Below the pieces are notes generated by a model. It worked only from the letters and a program-made list of their open reading frames with translations. It made no database searches and was not told the DNA's origin. 64,000 nt of DNA. It comes from Candidatus Nitrosocosmicus agrestis. GTDB lineage: Archaea > Thermoproteota > Nitrososphaeria > Nitrososphaerales > Nitrososphaeraceae. Each line of letters starts with the position of its first letter. The stretch's first letter is position 1. Position numbers and translations under genes: made by a program. Positions 44,812 to 54,627 of the stretch are shown here, in pieces. The stretch lies in NCBI RefSeq assembly GCF_008389435.1, contig NZ_VUYS01000005.1:143086-207085 (forward strand). Direction: 5' to 3'.

Positions 44812-45141
44812 GTGAATCAGATGGAAAATGACTTTCGCATATTTAATAGAAATCCTGTTTATCTTAAAGTATTCATTGTTGAACCAATTCTTGTATCGTG
44901 TATTGATAAGACTTTATTCGCTGACATCTATACATATGTTCAAAGAGTATCGCCAAATATAACAAAAAGTGAAGTAAAGGAGCATTTGTTTTACCTTGTT
45001 AGTAGCTCTTTTATTGATTATAATGGAAAAAATAAAACATATTATATTAGTCAAAATGGAATCGATTTACTAGATATCGTTTATTCTCAGAGAAATATAC
45101 GAGAAGTAGATTATTCAAGTTTAACTTTAAAGGTAGGATGA
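44812..45141 (+). CDS. winged-helix DNA-binding protein
   Basis: The 109-residue protein (GTG 44812, or ATG 44821 giving MENDFRIF) has a winged-helix pattern. It has LFADIYTYVQRVSPNITKSE, then VKEHLFYLVSSSFIDYNGKN, then TYYISQNGIDLLDIVYSQ as wing and last helix. Its stop is four bases before the sugar dehydrogenase start, so the two form an operon and it may control that gene. Confidence 0.65.
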   Translation: MNQMENDFRIFNRNPVYLKVFIVEPILVSCIDKTLFADIYTYVQRVSPNITKSEVKEHLFYLVSSSFIDYNGKNKTYYISQNGIDLLDIVYSQRNIREVDYSSLTLKVG

Positions 45142-45145
45142 TATT

Positions 45146-46834
45146 TTGATTAGATTGCAGTTAAATTTGAAAGAGGGATTATTACTTACATTTCCTATAA
45201 TTCTTGTTTTCATGATACTAGTTTCCTCATTTACCTCTTGCCAAATTAATTCAGCATATGGAGCCTATGCTAAAGCTCCAGAATCTCCGACGGGTCCAAC
45301 GGTAAATGATGATAACCTCGCTGTTGAAAAAGTAGCTGGTGATTTGGATATACCTACCAGCATGGCATTTTTAGGACCAAATGATATTTTAGTAACTGAA
45401 AAAGAGACAGGGAAAGTGATGAGAATAACCGATGGTAAATTAATGCCAGATCCGGTATTAGATGTACCTGTTGCTGCAAGTATAGAACGGGGATTACTGG
45501 GAATAGCCATATCTAAAAATAATCAAGAGGGAAAAACTTTTATTTTTCTCTTTTATACCGCATCCGGAAATGGCGTGGATGAAAGTGATGTGGATGATGA
45601 GGTACCACCACTAGGTAATAGGTTATATCGATATGAATTGGTTGATGGTCAACTAAAAAATCCGGTTTTGTTATTAGACCTTTCTGCTATTCCTCCAAAT
45701 GACAGGCCTGAGCATAATGGTGGAAAGGTTCTGATTGGTCCAGATAACAATGTGTATCTAATCGTAGGAGAAGTGGGAGGCCATAGAACACAGGCTCAGA
45801 ATGTTATTGACGGTCCTGCTCCAAATGGCTTAGGTGGAGTATTACGTATAACTCAAGATGGAAAAATAGTGGACCCGGATAATCCTATCTTTGGTGAGGG
45901 ATTACCCTTAAATATTTACTATGCAATGGGCATCCGCAACAGTTTTGGAATGGATTTTGACCCTCTAACAGGTAATCTATGGGATACCGAAAATGGTCCC
46001 GATACAGGAGATGAAATAAATCTAGTATTTCCTGGGTTCAATAGCGGCTGGGTGCAGGTTCAAGGTTATATGAGCGAGGATTTACTTGAAAATGGTGTTT
46101 CAGAAAATGATCTCGTATATTTTGGTAACAGCCATTATGCTGACCCGAAGTTTGTATGGGATACTACTATAGGTATAACCGCGTTAAAATTTCTGAATTC
46201 AGATAAACTAGGCAAAGCCTATCAAAATAATATGTTTGTGGGTGACATCAACAACGGGCTGCTTTATCGATTTACGCTTAACGAGGCGCGAGACAATATC
46301 CTCATAAATAATACATATGTAGGAGACTTGAAAGCCCTGCAAGATAATGAAATAAACGATCCGAAAGAGAATCAACCTTTGATATTTGGTCAAGGGTTCG
46401 GTGGAATAACCGATATTCAGGTTGGACCAGATGGATACCTCTATGTTCTTACCTATACTGGTTCTTTATACAAGATATTGCCTAAAGCCGATAGCACATT
46501 ACCGATCTCACAAAAAGCCGAGACTGCGACTGAGGATGATTCGGTACAGGGCAACTCTGTAAACGTAGTTATTCGCGGAATCAATGGAGGTAATTCATAT
46601 TCCCCTAATCCAATTGAAATCCAAGCCGGTCAAACCGTAACTTGGTATAACGGAGACACTATTTCTCACACAGTTACTTCCGGACAGGATGGTGATGATG
46701 ATGAAGGTTCATTGTTTGATTCAGACGCAATAATACCAAACCAACACTATAGTGCAACTTTTGATGAACCAGGGGAATATGACTACTACTGTGTATATCA
46801 CCCTTCTATGGTTGGAGAAGTGAAAGTAGAATGA
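45146..46834 (+). CDS. secreted PQQ-type sugar dehydrogenase fused to a cupredoxin
   Basis: The 562-residue exported protein has a signal peptide (about 1-40). A six-bladed GSDH/soluble aldose sugar dehydrogenase domain follows: IPTSMAFLGPNDILVTEKET, ERGLLGIAISKN, EHNGGKVLIGPDNNVYLIVG, YYAMGIRNSFGMDFDPLTGN and DTENGPDTGDEINL. The C-terminal blue-copper domain (about 472-562) has ligands His508 (ISHTVTSG), Cys549, His552 and Met555 (CVYHPSM). It would oxidise a sugar or aldehyde with PQQ and pass electrons to its own copper domain. The TTG start follows a winged-helix gene by four bases. Confidence 0.88.
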   Translation: MIRLQLNLKEGLLLTFPIILVFMILVSSFTSCQINSAYGAYAKAPESPTGPTVNDDNLAVEKVAGDLDIPTSMAFLGPNDILVTEKETGKVMRITDGKLMPDPVLDVPVAASIERGLLGIAISKNNQEGKTFIFLFYTASGNGVDESDVDDEVPPLGNRLYRYELVDGQLKNPVLLLDLSAIPPNDRPEHNGGKVLIGPDNNVYLIVGEVGGHRTQAQNVIDGPAPNGLGGVLRITQDGKIVDPDNPIFGEGLPLNIYYAMGIRNSFGMDFDPLTGNLWDTENGPDTGDEINLVFPGFNSGWVQVQGYMSEDLLENGVSENDLVYFGNSHYADPKFVWDTTIGITALKFLNSDKLGKAYQNNMFVGDINNGLLYRFTLNEARDNILINNTYVGDLKALQDNEINDPKENQPLIFGQGFGGITDIQVGPDGYLYVLTYTGSLYKILPKADSTLPISQKAETATEDDSVQGNSVNVVIRGINGGNSYSPNPIEIQAGQTVTWYNGDTISHTVTSGQDGDDDEGSLFDSDAIIPNQHYSATFDEPGEYDYYCVYHPSMVGEVKVE

Positions 46835-46880
46835 TTCTTAAAATCTCAAGTCGAATTAAATTTAGTCAGTAGGATGCTGC

Positions 46881-47219
46881 ATGGCTATAATATATGTAAT
46901 CTCTATTAAGAATGCACTTTTGACATCTGATTTGTCAGATAGTGAAAGTGCTAAACGGTTTTTTACCAACATGATATCTGAAATAGTCGTTGATAATATT
47001 GTAATTGATTTTTCGGGTGTTAAGCAAATGAACCATTTATTTGCACTTCAGTATCTCAAAAGTAAACAGAGTATGAGTTTAAAGAAGGCAATAAAAGAGA
47101 TTTGTGTTCCTAAAAATATTTATCTAATGATCAAAGTAGCTCAGAAAGAAATGGATCGTTCTTCCCGCAAATCTCTGTATAAAAAGGAAATTATGCAAAA
47201 TAAACTTACAGCAGACTAG
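46881..47219 (+). CDS. STAS-like (DUF4325) domain protein
   Basis: The 112-residue protein shows the DUF4325/STAS-like pattern. SAKRFFTNMISEIVVDNIVI leads to DFSGVKQMNHLFALQYLKSK, then a basic C-terminal tail. The domain often accompanies ATPase or histidine-kinase-like partners in anti-sigma-type regulation or defence clusters; none is adjacent. It starts at ATG 46881, 46 bases after the sugar dehydrogenase. Confidence 0.65.
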   Translation: MAIIYVISIKNALLTSDLSDSESAKRFFTNMISEIVVDNIVIDFSGVKQMNHLFALQYLKSKQSMSLKKAIKEICVPKNIYLMIKVAQKEMDRSSRKSLYKKEIMQNKLTAD

Positions 47220-47326
47220 GTTTAGATCCCCTCCCCGAAAAGGAATGGGTGTGCTTATTGCCTTATAATTTTGACCAACTTTACCTGCTATTTAGTATCA
47301 GTCAAGTGTGGTCAGTAGAAAGTAAG

Positions 47327-47944
47327 TTAATTTGATAAAGATGCTTCTGTGGTCAGGGTATTTGATATTTTATTTCCAGCAGTATCTGTCATGTAAACTT
47401 CGGCTTTAACATCTTTTATTGTTTTATCTGCAAAAGAGGTTGCAAATTGCATTGGACCAGCCTCTCCTAATACATATCCCTTCGTAATTTTTGAAGTCTT
47501 TATGACATTGTCGTCAGAGTCATATACCTTCATTGTCCCAGCCATTGGAGTATTAATCAACGAAGGATCGTTAGTTTGATAGTTTATTATTATTTTTAAC
47601 TGATTATTTTCACTGCTTTTTAGCGGGGCAAATTCTGCAGATACCAAATCGATTGTAACTCTGTCCTTCGAGGCTATGTTAGTATCTGTAGAAGGAAAAG
47701 AAGTTTTTGTCTGTTTATCAAAATCACTGTTCTGCTGCCCATCTCGTTGACCCTCGGCAAATACTTTACCAACTTCACTAGGAACATATGCAGTTAGCAC
47801 GAACATCATACAAGTTGCAACCAAGAGAGTCATCACAAGACCGGGTAACATAATACGATGTGTTTTTGAATGATTTCCGGTCGATTGCCTCATGGAAGAA
47901 TTGTTATCTGTAAAATCTGGTGAGAATTTTAGAGATAGAGTCAT
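47327..47944 (-). CDS. membrane-anchored extracellular protein of unknown function
   Basis: The 205-residue protein has a polar N-terminal tail, one membrane helix (LPGLVMTLLVATCMMFVLTAY) and an exported beta-rich domain. That domain reads DRVTIDLVSAEFAPLKSSEN, QLKIIINYQTNDPSLINTPM, AGTMKVYDSDDNVIKTSKIT and KDVKAEVYMTDTAGNKIS. The strand pattern suggests an immunoglobulin-like sandwich. Family not recognised. The start is ATG 47944. Confidence 0.65.
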   Translation of the reverse strand: MTLSLKFSPDFTDNNSSMRQSTGNHSKTHRIMLPGLVMTLLVATCMMFVLTAYVPSEVGKVFAEGQRDGQQNSDFDKQTKTSFPSTDTNIASKDRVTIDLVSAEFAPLKSSENNQLKIIINYQTNDPSLINTPMAGTMKVYDSDDNVIKTSKITKGYVLGEAGPMQFATSFADKTIKDVKAEVYMTDTAGNKISNTLTTEASLSN

Positions 47945-48206
47945 GATTTATTGTAAGTTTATTGTAATATAACTACTAGGATATTTTCTAACTTAAAATA
48001 TTTAACATAGAAAGTTTGTTTTCATTGTTATCTATTTTTTTATAATTATTTATTTTCTAAATCATTTATGATATGTTACTAAGCGTACTTTTATCTCATC
48101 AAATCAAAATGCACAAGAATCAGATTGTGAACCTACTCTTTCTAGACAAAGTTATGGAAAAAGAATTAGTGAAAGAAGAGCATGAGTATGTAAACCGAAT
48201 TTTGTA

Positions 48207-49391
48207 TCACTCGATCTTATTATCATCTATTGTATTGTCTAAGGAGTCATCACTATATTCTATACCTTCTGTTGCATTAATCAAGGTATTATTGTTTACC
48301 TTATTTTGAACAGAATTATGATAAAGGTAGACTCCTTGGCTTTCACAGTTGCTTACAGTATTTCCATACACTTCATTATTATGAGATTGAGACAAGAATA
48401 TGCATTTATCTTCATCGTGGATATTATTATTTCGTGCTATAGAATCATACATATTCCTGCTAAACATGATTCCCGATCCTGCACTGTTAGATACCTCGTT
48501 ACCTTCTATTGTAATGTTATAGCAATCCAGTGAACATATTATTCCCATAGCTCCATGATTGTAGACAGTATTGTTTCTTATTATCATATCATGGGTTGCA
48601 GTATGAGGATCAAATCCATACATGAAATTATCATGGACGTGATTTCCTTCCAAGATAATGTTACCAACACCTACAGAGTAAAATCCGAATCGATTATGAT
48701 GAATTTCATTATTTTTTATGATACTGGTGCCATTATTTCCATAATAGCTGATGCCAGAACAACCACTACCGCATTCATAACCAAGATATGCTATCTCTGA
48801 GTTTGTTATATTTGTGGTTCCGGTAGTTTCATCATCTGCTTTTATATATGGTCTAGGAATAGCGTCAATGCCTGTGTGCTCATGCTCCCTGTCAGGCAGT
48901 ATATCTACCTCAAATTTGATATAATCACTTTTTATTGGGTCCCATGAGGTGATTTTTACCGAATCAATGATCAAATTCCCTAATACTGTAATTGAGTTTA
49001 CATTATCTCTGTCACCTCCTCCATTCTTATCTCCTGCAAGAATCTTGAGCCAATTGATATCCTTCGAATCAATGACCAAAGTAGCATCTTTCTCTACCAC
49101 TATTCGTGAATCGAGTATCCAAGTATTGTTATTCTCTTTTTTTAATAGATCTGGATTTTGTATAGCTTTGTCTATATCCGTGAGGGCTATAGGATGGATG
49201 CAAGAAATAGAAATTGTATTTCTTTCGTCATCCACACTATAATTAATGCAGCTCTCGCCATCTTGAGTAGATTCTTGGGCTTGTGCTACTTCGTTTATTG
49301 AAATACTCAATACAGATAGTGAAAAAACGATTAAAAAATAATGTAATAATGCCTTTGCATTCAATGTAATTTTTCTTTTAAAGGATGACAT
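48207..49391 (-). CDS. secreted parallel beta-helix protein, mannuronan C5-epimerase-like
   Basis: The 394-residue protein has a signal peptide (ending EVAQA) and a right-handed beta-helix built from PbH1-type repeats rich in I-x-x-N-x-(V/I). The segment MYGFDPHTATHDMIIRNNTV then NHGAMGIICSLDCYNITIEG carries the DPH motif and context of AlgG-type mannuronan epimerases. It may modify an extracellular polysaccharide. Cysteines in ECGSGCSG and CSLDC could bond. ATG 49391. Substrate is unproven. Confidence 0.75.
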   Translation of the reverse strand: MSSFKRKITLNAKALLHYFLIVFSLSVLSISINEVAQAQESTQDGESCINYSVDDERNTISISCIHPIALTDIDKAIQNPDLLKKENNNTWILDSRIVVEKDATLVIDSKDINWLKILAGDKNGGGDRDNVNSITVLGNLIIDSVKITSWDPIKSDYIKFEVDILPDREHEHTGIDAIPRPYIKADDETTGTTNITNSEIAYLGYECGSGCSGISYYGNNGTSIIKNNEIHHNRFGFYSVGVGNIILEGNHVHDNFMYGFDPHTATHDMIIRNNTVYNHGAMGIICSLDCYNITIEGNEVSNSAGSGIMFSRNMYDSIARNNNIHDEDKCIFLSQSHNNEVYGNTVSNCESQGVYLYHNSVQNKVNNNTLINATEGIEYSDDSLDNTIDDNKIE

Positions 49392-50160
49392 AATAAGATT
49401 TACTGTTTGAATAGGGTTATTGGATTTACCTTAATAAAATTGCAAATAATTTTTAAGCTGCGTTAGATTTAGGAATTTCTTTTTAGATTTATTAATGAAA
49501 ATAAATATACAGCAATTAATCATAGAAACCAACCGCACCTCACAAGCTAAGCTAAACATTTGACATCGAAATTCTAAAACTCTATGATGTATTATTTTAC
49601 TATGGGAATTTATTGGCAGACACTTTTCTGTTTCTTTTAATATTATATTTTTTTCTGTAATGAATCTGCAAATATATCTCATAGTAGTTCAAATTGCCGA
49701 TTAGTGAAAATTATACCCAGTGAACCTGCAATATTAAAAAAATTCTTTATTATAGAATTTATCACAAGACATAATACCGAATCGAGGCTAATTCGTTTCT
49801 CTTTTCTTATCAAAGTAGATTTTATAGTCGGACACAAATATCAAAGTGCAAATAATTTCTATTTTTCTTTTTTTTTTGGAAAATCACTTTAACAGTGGTC
49901 CTTCTCATGAACATCAAGGAGATATAGTAGACTGGATTTGTTACCTTCTGTTCGGTCAATCTAAATCCTGTCTTACTACATCATTTCGATTTGCTTAAGG
50001 TGTATTATTTTAGATTCTCTAATATACTAAAATATTTTGTTTTTTCTGTCTAACATAGGTGCTGACGTCAGAGATTGCTAAAATAATTTTTATAATCTAA
50101 AAAATATTGTTATTATTTTTTAATTCATATAGTAGAAAATAGCCGTATTTAAAAAAAGGG
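49392..50160. other. AT-rich intergenic region, no gene called
   Basis: Short frames on both strands (49431-49682 and 49704-49892) lack start signals or protein-like composition. Confidence 0.5.
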
Positions 50161-50670
50161 TTATTGTTGAGCTAAGGCATTATTGCCTGTATTTACCTGA
50201 TTTTGAAAGTTAAAGTTGTTACCCGAACCTACTGTATCTCCGCCTGATACTACCTGGCTATTTTGCTTTGAAGATTGAGATTGTCCGATACCTTGTGAAG
50301 CTTTGTTACCTCCTTTTCCATGGCCATCTTGTGCTAAGGCATTATTTCCACTATTTTGTTGGTTTTGTACACTTATGTTGTTACAAGATCCGCTAGTGCT
50401 GCCTCCTGAAACACACTGTGAGTTTTGCTTTGAAGATTGAGATTGTCCGATACCTTGTGAAGCTCTGTTGCCATCATCGTCATCATCGTCATCATGGTGA
50501 TGCTTAAAGTATTTTTTACACCAGTTCTTGCTGTGATCATCTCTGCAATCATCCCAGTTCTTGTATTTTTGTTTAGCAAATACATTATCTGACATGGCAG
50601 CTGGTGCAAAAATCATGGCTAATGCTAGTATTACAGATGTTGATACTAGTATTGTTTTACTTGGAATCAT
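50161..50670 (-). CDS. secreted protein with two QNSQ-VSGG curlin-like repeats
   Basis: The 169-residue protein has a signal peptide (ending NVFAKQ). A Cys- and His/Asp-rich head follows, with DDCRDDHSKNWCKKYF then HHHDDDDDDD. Two near-identical units come next, each beginning ASQGIGQSQSSKQNSQ. The first ends SGSCNNISVQNQQNSGNNAL and keeps the Cys pair of the 41732 protein. The second ends GSGNNFNFQNQVNTGNNALA with both Cys replaced. The Q-x-x-x-x-G-N-N-A-L-A-Q endings resemble curlin repeats. The His/Asp run could bind metal. It ends exactly with the repeat. Confidence 0.7.
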   Translation of the reverse strand: MIPSKTILVSTSVILALAMIFAPAAMSDNVFAKQKYKNWDDCRDDHSKNWCKKYFKHHHDDDDDDDGNRASQGIGQSQSSKQNSQCVSGGSTSGSCNNISVQNQQNSGNNALAQDGHGKGGNKASQGIGQSQSSKQNSQVVSGGDTVGSGNNFNFQNQVNTGNNALAQQ

Positions 50671-51385
50671 ACTTGTATATAGTAATCTGATAGTTCAGCA
50701 TATAACAGATACTTTAGACTTTTATGTAAATATCTTGAAGTAATATCAGATAGTAAAATATTCCTCTTATTAAAAATTATGGTACAAAAGTATAACCAAT
50801 TGAAAATAGACAAGATTATATGTTGTGGTTTGTAAACACCGGTACTAATTCTCTTATAGTAAATACCTAACTTACATGGCAGTATGGACTAAAAGGATTC
50901 TTTCAATTATTTTTTTCAAATGATACGCGATAACTAATAGCTTCTTAGAAAAGTTCGTCTAACTTTAATTTTCAAAATCTAAAGGTCAACTTTATAGATC
51001 TAGATTTTGAAACATAGATTTGATACTTTGTTTGCAATATGTATACAAACGCAATTATAAAAGAAAATTTTTCCTTATCAACATTCTCTTGTATAAACTA
51101 TAATTTCGTTATTATAGATAAGGTGTCACCCCTTAATAATGTAATATGTTAACAAAACTCAACTAGATCCTGATTAAATTCTTTCATACATCTTCCCTAG
51201 AATATCTTAATAAAGCCTTCAATTTGAATTAAGTGTTAGCAAAAAATTCTTTAAATTGCCTGATTATATATCCTAAATGTACCTTAATGTAGTATTGCTC
51301 TATTATTTTGATACTATGATCGTAAAAAAAAGAACAGTACAAAATAGTGTAATATTATTTAAACTTTGTTCAATAACTTTGAATA
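50671..51385. other. intergenic, nothing firm
   Basis: AT-rich, no supportable gene. ATAAGGTGTCACCCCTTA near 51118 is an imperfect inverted repeat similar to the one at 19868. Confidence 0.45.
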
Positions 51386-51892
51386 ATGAAGAACTATATG
51401 AGGATCAACATTCTGGTAATACTAGGAATTAGTCTGGCATTACTACTAAATACTGGAACCTCTAGTATTTATGCACAAAACTTTACAAATCAAACTAGCG
51501 GACAAAATTTTACTCAGCAACAAGCTCAACAACAGTTGGATCAGGCCAATCAACAAATTCAACAAGCTGAGCAACAAAAACAACAGGCTCAGCAACAATT
51601 ACAACAAGCAAATCAGACTCAACAACAAGCAAATCAGACTCAACAACAAGCAAATCAGACTCAACAACAAGCAAATCAGACTCAACAGCAAGATCCAAAG
51701 ATGAATGAAAAACTGCTTAATTACACAAATGCAGCTATTTTAGCTTTGAACGACGATAATACAGAGGCTGCTCAAACCAGTTTACAACAAATTCAAAGTG
51801 CATTAATTAACGCAACAGGTAAACAAGTTGTTATAGTTCCAGCTCCGGCAATATCGTCATCAGATGAATCAGACGACGGAGAATCTGGCTAA
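51386..51892 (+). CDS. secreted Gln-rich coiled-coil protein
   Basis: A signal peptide (ending SIYAQ) precedes a Gln/Ala/Asn-rich helix with heptad-like QQANQTQ units. Four are exact 21-base DNA repeats (about 51605-51690). The more ordinary helical segment MNEKLLNYTNAAILALNDDN then TEAAQTSLQQIQSAL comes next, and an acidic tail ends the protein. It probably forms a coiled coil or fibrous surface element. Family not recognised. Confidence 0.65.
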   Translation: MKNYMRINILVILGISLALLLNTGTSSIYAQNFTNQTSGQNFTQQQAQQQLDQANQQIQQAEQQKQQAQQQLQQANQTQQQANQTQQQANQTQQQANQTQQQDPKMNEKLLNYTNAAILALNDDNTEAAQTSLQQIQSALINATGKQVVIVPAPAISSSDESDDGESG

Positions 51893-52072
51893 ACATTTTT
51901 TTATTTTTTTGATCTGCTCTTATTACTATAAAAAAATATTTTATTTGATTAAATAATTCTACTTATTCTTGTCATCAACTAAATTGAAAATTTATTTAGT
52001 CTATCTTCATCCTAGCAGCAATTGTCTTTAATTTGAATTATTTATTTAAACTTTGTAGCCATTATTTTTGTA

Positions 52073-52513
52073 ATGACTAAACTAAAAATGTCTATTCTGT
52101 TAACAATATTTGCAGCTGCAATTTCAATAATGATCGGTTCTAACAACGTCAATGCTCAGACTGTTACTTTAGATTTACATAAAGCTAAGGATCCAGGTCC
52201 TGGATTTGGTAATGAAACTATAGGAACAGCTTCCTTTGATGCACACAATAATACATTGAATGTTGCCGTAAATATGACCGCGGTACCAAAACAAGACAAA
52301 GTATTTGAAGCATGGCTTGTTGATGCAGACGGATCTAACTATAAATTAAGCTTGGGTGCGATTGCAGGTAATAGTTTAAAGACTTCGGAAATAATGCTGA
52401 ATCCATATACTTATACCCAATTCATTATTACCGAAGAACCACGCAATGATGTTGATCCGAATGCTGCGGGAACATATGGAGGAGTTGACCTGCCGCCACC
52501 ATTTGGACAGTAA
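52073..52513 (+). CDS. secreted protein with an anti-sigma-K (RskA)-like domain
   Basis: The 146-residue protein has a signal peptide (ending NNVNAQ). One beta-rich domain follows: ETIGTASFDAHNNTLNVAVN, then VFEAWLVDADGSNYKLSLGA, then SEIMLNPYTYTQFIITEEPR. The FEAWLVD...LSLG core is that of the extracellular RskA domain. In bacteria it is attached to an anti-sigma factor; here it is free and exported, so it is not an anti-sigma factor in the usual sense. Role unknown. Confidence 0.65.
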   Translation: MTKLKMSILLTIFAAAISIMIGSNNVNAQTVTLDLHKAKDPGPGFGNETIGTASFDAHNNTLNVAVNMTAVPKQDKVFEAWLVDADGSNYKLSLGAIAGNSLKTSEIMLNPYTYTQFIITEEPRNDVDPNAAGTYGGVDLPPPFGQ

Positions 52514-52907
52514 TGGATTTTATCTTTTTTTAGGCTCAAATATTATCATTTTTTGAAGATATATATGTAGTTTTTCGAAATCTAGATCAATTATCGATTA
52601 TACTTGATAATAAATTAAAGTAATAGTCATATTGCCTCATATTTAAAAGTGCATATACCAACACGAGATTCATAAGGTAATGCTATCAAACACAGAATGG
52701 GATTCATAATGTTAATACTATCATAATAAATGATCTATTGCTCTGGAAGTTTCCTCAATACTATATTATATACTATTATTTTAAATTATCGTATTGCTGT
52801 TACTATCCTTGAATATAGTACTAGTAATATTCTAATACTACAAATATCTTACTGTGTTTGTCTATGTCTGGATAGAATATAAATAAAAAGAAATTAAAGA
52901 TATTTTT
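52514..52907. other. intergenic, nothing recognised
   Basis: AT-rich spacer between the RskA-like gene and the first PRC/DUF2382 gene. Confidence 0.5.
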
Positions 52908-53573
52908 TTAATCTTCTACAGCGAGTCTTTCAGAGGTAACTTGTTCCGTTACTTTTTTAGTTTCCGTCACTGGTTTTTTATTTATGACCACTTCCTCTTT
53001 TACATACGGTGTCTTTGACACTTCAGCTTTTTCTTTCTTTAGGGGAATACTAATTTCCTCTCTGGATTTTATAGGACCTTCCGAAGCTACCTGCCTCTCT
53101 CCGCCTGGAGGAGACCTCTTTTCAATGGATATCTCTTCATGGGTCATGGGTATTTCTATAGTCTTAGTTTCCGTCACGGGTTCTTTTGATATTGTCGCCT
53201 GATCCTCGTACACATCCTTTGACACATCAAGCTTTTCCTCAGTCAGAGGAACAGTCATCTCATCTCTTATGGCATCCTGAGCAGTTTCAGTTTCTAGACT
53301 ACTTGTTGATTCAGTATTTGTTGTTTTTGTAAAAGCTTTTGATCCTTCTCCATACTTCTTTAACATTTCGTCTTCACTTATTCCAAACCTTACGGTATCA
53401 CCATCATAGCTTTCGGTTAACTCTTGAGGTATCAGAAATTTTTCCTTGTTAATGATGCCTCTTTGGACTAGTACAAAACCATTTGTTACATCCTGCACCT
53501 CTCCAAAATCTTCTCCATTTATGCCTTCAGCTTCCTTTTTTATCATGTCATTCCAATTTATGTTTGAATTCAT
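52908..53573 (-). CDS. PRC-barrel + DUF2382 (YsnF/AvaK) stress protein
   Basis: The 221-residue protein starts with a PRC-barrel-like domain (NWNDMIKKEAEGINGEDFGE then VQDVTNGFVLVQRG, residues 6-75). Two DUF2382 units follow (VPLTEEKLDVSKDVYEDQAT and IPLKKEKAEVSKTPYVKEEV), each with the alternating KEPVTETKTIEIPMTHEEI-type strands. The family is linked to general stress in Bacillus (YsnF) and cyanobacteria (AvaK). It is one of five related genes in 5.3 kb. The start is ATG 53573. Confidence 0.8.
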   Translation of the reverse strand: MNSNINWNDMIKKEAEGINGEDFGEVQDVTNGFVLVQRGIINKEKFLIPQELTESYDGDTVRFGISEDEMLKKYGEGSKAFTKTTNTESTSSLETETAQDAIRDEMTVPLTEEKLDVSKDVYEDQATISKEPVTETKTIEIPMTHEEISIEKRSPPGGERQVASEGPIKSREEISIPLKKEKAEVSKTPYVKEEVVINKKPVTETKKVTEQVTSERLAVED

Positions 53574-53824
53574 GTAAAATTTTGATTAACATGGTTTAAA
53601 TATAATACACTGATAGTACCAAAAATAGTAATAGTATCAAGCATTTTTGGTCTTACCGACGATACGAATCTATTTTCTTCTATTACTCTGCTAACTGCTT
53701 GATTCAAAAATCCATAAGTTATAATCTGCAACTATTACTCTATGACCTTGGTTTAAGAATAAATGTAAAAAAAACTGTTACAATTAATTGTATATTTATT
53801 TACCTTATTCTTATTTTTTTATAG

Positions 53825-54583
53825 TTATATATTTCCATTTTCTATATTGTTACTATCGTCTGTTTTTATTTGTTCATGGATCACTTGTTCTGTTATTGTT
53901 TTTGTTTCAATCACTGGTTCTTTTTTTACTATTATTTCTTCCTTAATGTATGATCGCTTTGTTATTACTGGTTCTTCTCTTTCCAGTTCGACTATTATTT
54001 CAGTGTTATCAGCATGAGGTAGATCTTCATTCTTAGCAATTTTGTTATTTGATGCTAAATTGGCTCTTTGTATTGATTTGTCGCTTGATACATATTTGAG
54101 AGCATCAGAATCTACACCTGTAGGTCTTTTAATTAGAGTAACCACATCATAACTTAGGTTAATTTGCTCGCTTATAGTTTTCTTTTTAGGCCCTTTTGTT
54201 ATTTTCACACTCTCTTCTATGGTTTTCTTAGACACGTCCAGTTTTTCGTCTATCAGAGGGATCGTTGTTTGTAATTTGCCAGACATGTCAGAGGATTTAA
54301 ACTTTGAGTATCCTTCAAAGTTATTTTTTTCGAATTGCTCATAACTTGCCAAATCATTGTCACTTATCTTAAATTTTACCAAATCCCCATCAAAAGATTC
54401 TACCGCTGAGCTTGGAAGATGAAATTTCTTTTTATCTATCAAGCCTCTTTGTGTAACAATAAATGTATTTCCTATCTCAACTACTTTTCCTAGGTCTAAC
54501 CCGTCCAATCCAAGTGCTTCTTTACCCACCATATCATTAAAATTAATATTTGTTGGGTTTATAGCCTCTTTTTTATCTGACAC
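53825..54583 (-). CDS. PRC-barrel + DUF2382 stress protein
   Basis: The 252-residue paralog of the 52908 protein has a PRC part, INFNDMVGKEALGLDGLDLG then KVVEIGNTFIVTQRGLID. The DUF2382 segments are IPLIDEKLDVSKKTIEESVK and VELEREEPVITKRSYIKEEI, then IVKKEPVIETKTITEQV. The linker between the DUF2382 units is longer and polar. It ends 251 bases upstream (on the minus strand) of its neighbour, so each gene probably has its own promoter. Confidence 0.8.
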   Translation of the reverse strand: MSDKKEAINPTNINFNDMVGKEALGLDGLDLGKVVEIGNTFIVTQRGLIDKKKFHLPSSAVESFDGDLVKFKISDNDLASYEQFEKNNFEGYSKFKSSDMSGKLQTTIPLIDEKLDVSKKTIEESVKITKGPKKKTISEQINLSYDVVTLIKRPTGVDSDALKYVSSDKSIQRANLASNNKIAKNEDLPHADNTEIIVELEREEPVITKRSYIKEEIIVKKEPVIETKTITEQVIHEQIKTDDSNNIENGNI

Positions 54584-54627
54584 AGTCTCTTATGTATAAT
54601 AAATTATATAATACTGTAAAAGAAATT

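Noticed and set aside
48073..48309. 78-residue plus-strand frame
   Set aside because: Overlaps the 3' end of the beta-helix gene in antisense; no supporting signal.
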